A DNA stretch of 10,054 nucleotides, taken from Thermomicrobiaceae bacterium (GTDB taxonomy: Bacteria > Chloroflexota > Chloroflexia > Thermomicrobiales > Thermomicrobiaceae). Shown piece after piece: positions 6,114 to 10,054 of this stretch; the stretch's first letter is position 1; each line of letters opens with the position of its first letter. The position numbers and the translations under genes were made by a program. The notes below the pieces were generated by a model. The model did no database searches. It was not told where the DNA came from and saw only the letters and a program-made list of their open reading frames with translations. The DNA lies in contig SKTL01000474.1 in NCBI GenBank assembly GCA_007122555.1, positions 1-10,054 of the forward strand, given 5' to 3'.

Positions 6114-7154
6114 ATGAGCGCGAACCCGCTAGCGTCGCCGGTCACCGTGATTCATGGTGATAATCGACTGGAGATTGCCGAGCGGGTGATGACCGCGCGC
6201 GAGGCGATCGATCCCACCGGCCTGAGCACGTCCGTCTTCGACCAGGCGAGCGGCGCGATCAGCGACATCGCCGCTGCGGTCGGTTCCCCCGGTTTCTTTG
6301 GAGCGGATCGCCTGGTCATTTGCCATAACCTGGTGACGCCCGCCGCGGGTGGTCGACGTAAAAGGTCCGCTACTTCGGACGACGCGACCGACCCGTTGTC
6401 ATTGCTCGCCTCCGTTGCGCCTGGTGTCTGGGTCGTCGTGATCGAAGACTCGCTTAAAGCGGCCGACGAGAAACGGATTCGTTCATTCGCGGGTAACGTG
6501 TCGGTTGATCACGTGCAGGTTCCCCGCGGGAGAGCACTGATTGACTGGGCATGCGAACGCGCCCGCCGATATGAGGCGGTTCTGGACGGCGCGACGGCGA
6601 CACGATTGGTAGAAGCATTGTTTCCCGGAACCTGGCGACAGGCAAATCGCCGCGATGATATCGCGCCTGATCTCTACCGGCTTGATTCGGAGATTGCGAA
6701 ACTTGCGGTTTCCGCCGGGATGGATTCGGAGATAACTGCAGCGATGGTCGCCGAGCTCGTGCCAAACGCCGACGCCCTCGACATCTGGGGACTAAGCAAC
6801 GCTATTGCTGATCGCGATCAGGCGAAAGCGATCAAGCAGCTCGAAACTGCGCTCGATTCGGGACAGCCATCGGAAGTCATTCTTGGTCAGCTCGCGGCGC
6901 AGTTTGAGACCTTCGCAGTCGTGAATGCCGCGCGCGGGCGTTCGAACGATATAGTCGCCAGCCGCACCGGTCTGAGCGAAGGGCGCTTGCGGCAGGCAGG
7001 CAGATCAGCGAGAAGTTACACCCGGAGCGATCTTCGACGGGCGCTGTGCGAGATTCGTGACACGGATTTCGGCATCAAACAGGGATTGCACGAACCGGAA
7101 GACGCATTGATGGCGCTGGTTGCCGGCCTGGCGCGCCGCCCACGGAGCGCATAG
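6114..7154 (+). CDS. holA: DNA polymerase III delta subunit (HolA)
   Basis: The delta subunit is the clamp-loader wrench that opens the beta sliding clamp and loads it at primed sites. The product has 346 residues, close to the family's 340-350. It begins with VTVIHGDNRLEIAERV, corresponding to the family's N-terminal 'G.D..L' segment. Further recognisable parts are GVWVVVIEDSLKAADEKR in the N-terminal AAA+-like domain, LDSEIAKLAVSAG and VPNADALDIWGLSNAI in the lid region, and a helical C-terminal collar domain. No Walker A is expected, since delta does not bind ATP. I choose the ATG at 6114, with GGAG 8 nt upstream. The earlier in-frame ATG at 6030 lies inside the 6S RNA structure and would add unrelated residues. 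No separate promoter is obvious between the RNA and holA. The gene is convergent with rpsT. Confidence 0.9.
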   Translation: MSANPLASPVTVIHGDNRLEIAERVMTAREAIDPTGLSTSVFDQASGAISDIAAAVGSPGFFGADRLVICHNLVTPAAGGRRKRSATSDDATDPLSLLASVAPGVWVVVIEDSLKAADEKRIRSFAGNVSVDHVQVPRGRALIDWACERARRYEAVLDGATATRLVEALFPGTWRQANRRDDIAPDLYRLDSEIAKLAVSAGMDSEITAAMVAELVPNADALDIWGLSNAIADRDQAKAIKQLETALDSGQPSEVILGQLAAQFETFAVVNAARGRSNDIVASRTGLSEGRLRQAGRSARSYTRSDLRRALCEIRDTDFGIKQGLHEPEDALMALVAGLARRPRSA

Positions 7155-7186
7155 ATCGGGACAGCAACGCGCATAATGTCAAACAC

Positions 7187-7211
7187 GAAAAGCCGCCCGT
7201 GGTGGGCGGCT
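7187..7211 (-). terminator. Intrinsic terminator of rpsT, possibly shared with holA
   Basis: AGCCGCCC (7191-7198) and GGGCGGCT (7204-7211) form an 8-bp stem with a 5-nt loop. On the minus strand the stem is followed by a short T run (complement of 7187-7190), 32 nt after the rpsT stop. On the plus strand the hairpin also follows holA by 36 nt but has no adjacent T tract, so it fits rpsT better. Confidence 0.82.
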
Positions 7212-7243
7212 CTGGTGGTGTCTTTTCAGGGTCGTGACAGCAG

Positions 7244-7525
7244 CTAGCTTCCGGCTGCGGGCATCACAAGGTTGTTGAACTTCTGGCGAAGACGGGCCTT
7301 GCGTCGAGCCGCATTGTTCGGGTGAATAACGCCTTTCCCCGCGGCGCGATCAAGCGTGCTCATCGCATCGCCAACGGCAAGAGCGGCGGCATCTGCGTCA
7401 CCGCGTTCAATCAGCCTTTCAGCCCGGCGAATGCGCGTCCTGGCGGCGGAGACATACACCCGGTTGCGCTGTCGACGGCGTTCGGAAACATCAACCCGCT
7501 TCGCGGCTGATTTAATGTTCGGCAA
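7244..7525 (-). CDS. rpsT: 30S ribosomal protein S20
   Basis: S20 is an early-binding, all-helical protein of the 30S body that contacts the 5' domain and helix 44 of 16S rRNA. With a TTG start at 7523-7525 it has 93 residues and begins MPNIKSAAKRV, matching the strongly conserved S20 N-terminus. Next come the basic segment ERRRQRNRVYVSAARTRIRRAE and the conserved GVIHPNNAARRKARL. AAAGGTGG (complement of 7531-7538) lies 5 nt before the TTG. An in-frame GTG three codons earlier would leave no room for a Shine-Dalgarno. Escherichia coli rpsT also uses a UUG start, and translational self-regulation is known there, so similar control is plausible here. The gene stands alone, convergent with holA and divergent from murJ, with its own promoter and terminator. 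Confidence 0.94.
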   Translation of the reverse strand: MPNIKSAAKRVDVSERRRQRNRVYVSAARTRIRRAERLIERGDADAAALAVGDAMSTLDRAAGKGVIHPNNAARRKARLRQKFNNLVMPAAGS

Positions 7526-7595
7526 GACATCCACCTTTCGAAAACTCGTAAATTCAGCACAAAACGAAGTTGGCAGCGGACCACCAACCCGCTGA

Positions 7596-7624
7596 AGTGT
7601 AGCAGCGAACATCCGTTTCGACAA
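7596..7624 (-). promoter_or_regulatory. Promoter of rpsT
   Basis: On the minus strand TTGTCG (7619-7624) and TACACT (7596-7601) are 17 bp apart. Initiation near 7589 would give a leader of about 64 nt before the TTG start. Confidence 0.6.
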
Positions 7625-7635
7625 GCGCGCTAGCG

Positions 7636-7641
7636 TACAAT
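7636..7641 (+). promoter_or_regulatory. -10 element of murJ
   Basis: TACAAT (7636-7641) ends 8 nt before the murJ ATG at 7650, so transcription would begin at or within a few bases of the start codon. The matching -35 position (about 7613-7618, CCGTTT) is poor. It directly abuts the -35 hexamer of the divergent rpsT promoter. Confidence 0.5.
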
Positions 7642-7649
7642 GGACCGCG

Positions 7650-9269
7650 ATGGAAACGCAGGAGAGCAGCGAAAATGACAACCGAGATCGCGCGAGATTG
7701 ACGACCCGATCAGTGGCCGTTAATGCCGGTATTGTGGCGGCCGCATTCGTGGTCAGTCGCCTCCTCGGGCTGCTTCGTGAAGTGCTGATCGCTCGCCAGT
7801 TCGGGACGAGTCCTGAGTACGACGCCTACGTCGCCGCGTTTCGCATCCCTGACCTTCTGTTCCTGATAGTCATGAGCGGGGCCTTCGGATCGGCCTTTAT
7901 CCCGATCTTCGGCGGATTCATCAGTCGAGGCGAATACCGGCAGGCCTGGAAGCTCGCGAGCACCGTCCTGACATACACCGTGGTGGTGCTGGTCGTCGTC
8001 GCCCAGATCGTCTTCTTCCTTGCCGGTCCCCTGATTGGACGTCTCATCGCTCCCGGACTGAGCGGCGACGAGCAGGAGCTCGCCATCAACCTTACCCGCA
8101 TGCTGTTGCTCTCGCCGCTGCTTCTCGGACTCGGCGCCGCCGCCAAGGGAATGCTGGAAGCGCAGGACGCCTTTACGCTACCCGCCATAGCGCCGATCCT
8201 GTACAACGTTGGCATCATCTTCGGAGCGCTCGTCCTTGCGCCGGAGTACGGGACATACGGGCTCGCGTACGGGGTTATCGTCGGCGCCGCGGCTCACGCT
8301 ACGATCCAGTTCGTCGACCTTGCCTTGCGCGGCTGGAGTTTCCGGCCGTCCTTCGACATCCGCGCTGACGGGCTTGGAACGGTCGTCCGGTTGATGGCGC
8401 CGCGCATTGTTGGCCAGGCGGCGTTTCAGATCAATATCATCGTTATGACAAACTTCGGTTCGCGGTTGGGAGACTCCCGGGTATCCGCTCTCAACTACGC
8501 CTACCAGCTCTTCATGCTGCCTCACGGTGTGCTGGCGCTGAGCCTTTCTACAGTCATCTTCCCGCTCATGGCTCGCCAGTTCGAGCTTGGGCGCCTCCAG
8601 GAGATGAAACAAACCCTGGCCCGTGCGCTGGGCCCGTTGCTCTTTCTCACCTTCCCGGCCGCGATCGGTTTGATCGCCTTTCGGGAGAGTATCGTCCAGA
8701 TGATCCTGCAGTTCGGGACGTTTACCGAAGAATCGACCACTCTGGTTGCGACCGCGCTGGCGTATTTCGCAGTGGGACTGATTGCCTTCGCGCTCGTTGA
8801 AGCTATCACACGCGCCTTCTACGCGATGCAGGACACCCGCACGCCGGTTATCGCAGCGGTCCTCACCGTGGCGGCGAACATCGGACTGAGCTGGGTGCTC
8901 GCGCCGATTCTCGGGCACGGAGGGCTGGCGCTGAGTATTTCGATTACGACGACGATCGAGGCGGCAATTCTCATTACCGTAATCTATCGCCGCATTGGCG
9001 GTCTCGGATCACCACTGATGGTATCGATCCTTCGCACCTCAGCAGCGGCGCTGGTGATGGCGCTGGTGGCGCTCTGGATTGCCGGGCCAGTGGCGGAGGC
9101 GACAGATCCGACCGACGGGCGTTCAATCTGGAGCGTCGGTCTCTTCATCTTTGCGATGTCGACCGCCGGGGCAACCTATCTCTGCGCGGCATGGTATCTT
9201 CGCGCCCCGGAGCTTCTGATGCTTCTCGAACGCGTCTCTAGCAGGTTGCCGGGTCGCCCCGCTGCATAA
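7650..9269 (+). CDS. murJ: Lipid II flippase MurJ (MviN family)
   Basis: MurJ is a multi-span inner-membrane protein of the MOP exporter superfamily that moves lipid II across the membrane for peptidoglycan synthesis. The 539-residue length is normal for 14 membrane segments, and hydrophobic stretches occur throughout, starting at about residue 24. A short polar N-terminus (1-20) precedes them. The diagnostic first helices read SRLLGLLREVLIARQFG (36-52) and YDAYVAAFRIPDLL (57-70). R37, R43 and D58 align with E. coli R18, R24 and D39, which are functionally important. The SGAFGSAFIPIF segment and the late FYAMQDTRTPV motif (about 390-400) are also family signatures. No Shine-Dalgarno precedes the ATG at 7650, and a -10 box lies 8 nt upstream, so the mRNA may be leaderless. 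AGGAG at 7661-7665 serves only an out-of-frame ATG with an 8-codon reading frame. lepA follows by 73 nt on the same strand. Confidence 0.95.
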   Translation: METQESSENDNRDRARLTTRSVAVNAGIVAAAFVVSRLLGLLREVLIARQFGTSPEYDAYVAAFRIPDLLFLIVMSGAFGSAFIPIFGGFISRGEYRQAWKLASTVLTYTVVVLVVVAQIVFFLAGPLIGRLIAPGLSGDEQELAINLTRMLLLSPLLLGLGAAAKGMLEAQDAFTLPAIAPILYNVGIIFGALVLAPEYGTYGLAYGVIVGAAAHATIQFVDLALRGWSFRPSFDIRADGLGTVVRLMAPRIVGQAAFQINIIVMTNFGSRLGDSRVSALNYAYQLFMLPHGVLALSLSTVIFPLMARQFELGRLQEMKQTLARALGPLLFLTFPAAIGLIAFRESIVQMILQFGTFTEESTTLVATALAYFAVGLIAFALVEAITRAFYAMQDTRTPVIAAVLTVAANIGLSWVLAPILGHGGLALSISITTTIEAAILITVIYRRIGGLGSPLMVSILRTSAAALVMALVALWIAGPVAEATDPTDGRSIWSVGLFIFAMSTAGATYLCAAWYLRAPELLMLLERVSSRLPGRPAA

Positions 9270-9270
9270 T

Positions 9271-9299
9271 CTGAAATAGCAAGGCTGCTCCGGTATACT
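9271..9299 (+). promoter_or_regulatory. Possible promoter of lepA
   Basis: CTGAAA (9271-9276, 4 of 6 consensus bases) and TATACT (9294-9299) are 17 bp apart in the murJ-lepA gap. Initiation near 9306 would give a leader of about 37 nt. lepA could also be read through from murJ, since no terminator lies between them. Confidence 0.5.
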
Positions 9300-9342
9300 T
9301 GCTGTTTGGATCATTCGCATCAGTGTCTGCAGGGTAGCAAGC

Positions 9343-10054
9343 ATGAAGGACCAGCGGTTCATTCGCAATTTCAGCATCATTGCTCATATCGACCATGGCA
9401 AGTCGACCCTCGCTGACCGGTTGCTCGAGCATACCCATACCGTCAGCGATCGCGACATGATGGAGCAGGTCCTCGACTCCATGGATCTCGAGCGGGAGAA
9501 GGGCATTACCATCAAAGCCCGCGCCGTCCGAATGGATTATGAGGCCGCTGACGGCAACATCTACGAGTTGAACCTGATTGATACACCGGGGCACGTTGAT
9601 TTTTCGTACGAAGTGAGTCGGAGCCTGGCTGCGTGTGAAGGCGCGATCCTCGTGGTCGATGCCGCTCAGGGGATCGAGGCGCAGACGATGGCGAATGTTC
9701 ACCTCGCTGTGGAAACAGGACTCGAGATCGTCGCGGTTATCAACAAGATCGACCTGCCGAACGCTAACCCGGAACAGGTCAGACAGGACCTCGGTAATCT
9801 TGTCGGACTGCTGGAAGAAGAAGTCATCGCTGCGTCCGCCAAGGATGGCACCGGCGTGCCGGAAGTCCTGGAAGCAATCGTCGCTCAGATTCCGCCACCG
9901 CGGGGCGAACCGGACAAGCCGCTGCGGGCGATGATCTTTGACTCTCACTACGATGCCTATAAAGGAGTTATCGCCTACATCAAGGTCGTCGATGGTCGTC
10001 TCGGCCAGGATGACAAGATTCGTATGATGCAGCGCGATAAGGATACGGATATCC
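9343..10054 (+). CDS. lepA: Elongation factor 4 / LepA, translational GTPase (5' part, cut by window edge)
   Basis: LepA is an EF-G-like ribosome-dependent GTPase linked to back-translocation or to efficient initiation and 30S assembly. The first 237 residues are present, covering the G domain and the start of domain 2. GTPase motifs are complete: G1 AHIDHGKST (14-22), G2 GITIKARAV (54-62), G3 DTPGH (80-84, with catalytic His84), G4 NKID (134-137) and G5 SAK (165-167). The opening [22 protein letters not shown] and the form [12 protein letters not shown] separate LepA from EF-G, TypA and IF2. The ATG at 9343 has AGGG 8 nt upstream. The unique LepA C-terminal domain lies beyond the window. Confidence 0.96.
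   Translation, partial: MKDQRFIRNFSIIAHIDHGKSTLADRLLEHTHTVSDRDMMEQVLDSMDLEREKGITIKARAVRMDYEAADGNIYELNLIDTPGHVDFSYEVSRSLAACEGAILVVDAAQGIEAQTMANVHLAVETGLEIVAVINKIDLPNANPEQVRQDLGNLVGLLEEEVIAASAKDGTGVPEVLEAIVAQIPPPRGEPDKPLRAMIFDSHYDAYKGVIAYIKVVDGRLGQDDKIRMMQRDKDTDI

Noticed and set aside
7526..7681. N-terminal extension of the rpsT frame to 145 codons
   Set aside because: It runs through the rpsT promoter and the start of murJ, and S20 begins exactly at the TTG at 7525.
8178..8918. 246-codon minus-strand open frame inside murJ
   Set aside because: It is fully antisense to a clearly conserved membrane protein and has a charged, low-complexity product of the kind expected from the opposite strand of GC-rich hydrophobic codons. 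There is no recognisable family.
9238..9948. 236-codon minus-strand open frame across the murJ end and lepA
   Set aside because: It is antisense to the highly conserved LepA G domain, with no domain or ribosome-binding support.

Overview
The window is an ordinary, densely packed piece of bacterial chromosome of moderately high GC carrying core housekeeping genes. I see no transposase, integrase, phage gene, CRISPR array, toxin pair or defence cassette. The gene families and the holA/rpsT/lepA neighbourhood suggest a GC-rich non-proteobacterial lineage. Chloroflexota is my best guess, but that is inference from general resemblance and not a database match.

Left part, minus strand (1-2021): a tightly coupled run transcribed leftwards, ruvC - tlyA - larB (Holliday-junction resolvase, 2'-O rRNA methyltransferase, nickel-pincer cofactor enzyme). 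The genes overlap by 4 and 17 nt, and larB runs off the left edge. Divergent from it is the principal sigma factor (rpoD/sigA, 2275-3474, plus strand). It has a near-ideal -35/-10 promoter, a leader of about 170 nt that can fold into hairpins, and a textbook intrinsic terminator.

Middle (3558-5831, minus strand): a two-gene operon, a D-2-hydroxyacid (glyoxylate/hydroxypyruvate) dehydrogenase followed by fabF (ketoacyl-ACP synthase II). The genes overlap by 8 nt, and a good promoter lies just upstream. Between this operon and holA is about 340 bp without protein-coding sequence. It holds a divergent plus-strand promoter followed by a long self-complementary segment of about 165-175 nt, which I read as a 6S RNA (ssrS).

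Right part (6114-10054): holA (DNA polymerase III delta, plus), rpsT (ribosomal protein S20, minus, TTG start, own promoter and terminator), murJ (lipid II flippase, plus, apparently leaderless and divergent from rpsT) and the 5' part of lepA (elongation factor 4, plus, cut by the right edge). The holA> <rpsT ... lepA> arrangement recalls the Bacillus subtilis locus, with murJ in the place occupied there by gpr and spoIIP.

The most interesting content is RNA-level and regulatory: the 6S RNA candidate directly upstream of holA, the structured sigma-factor leader, and the back-to-back rpsT/murJ promoters. I found no convincing undescribed protein system.
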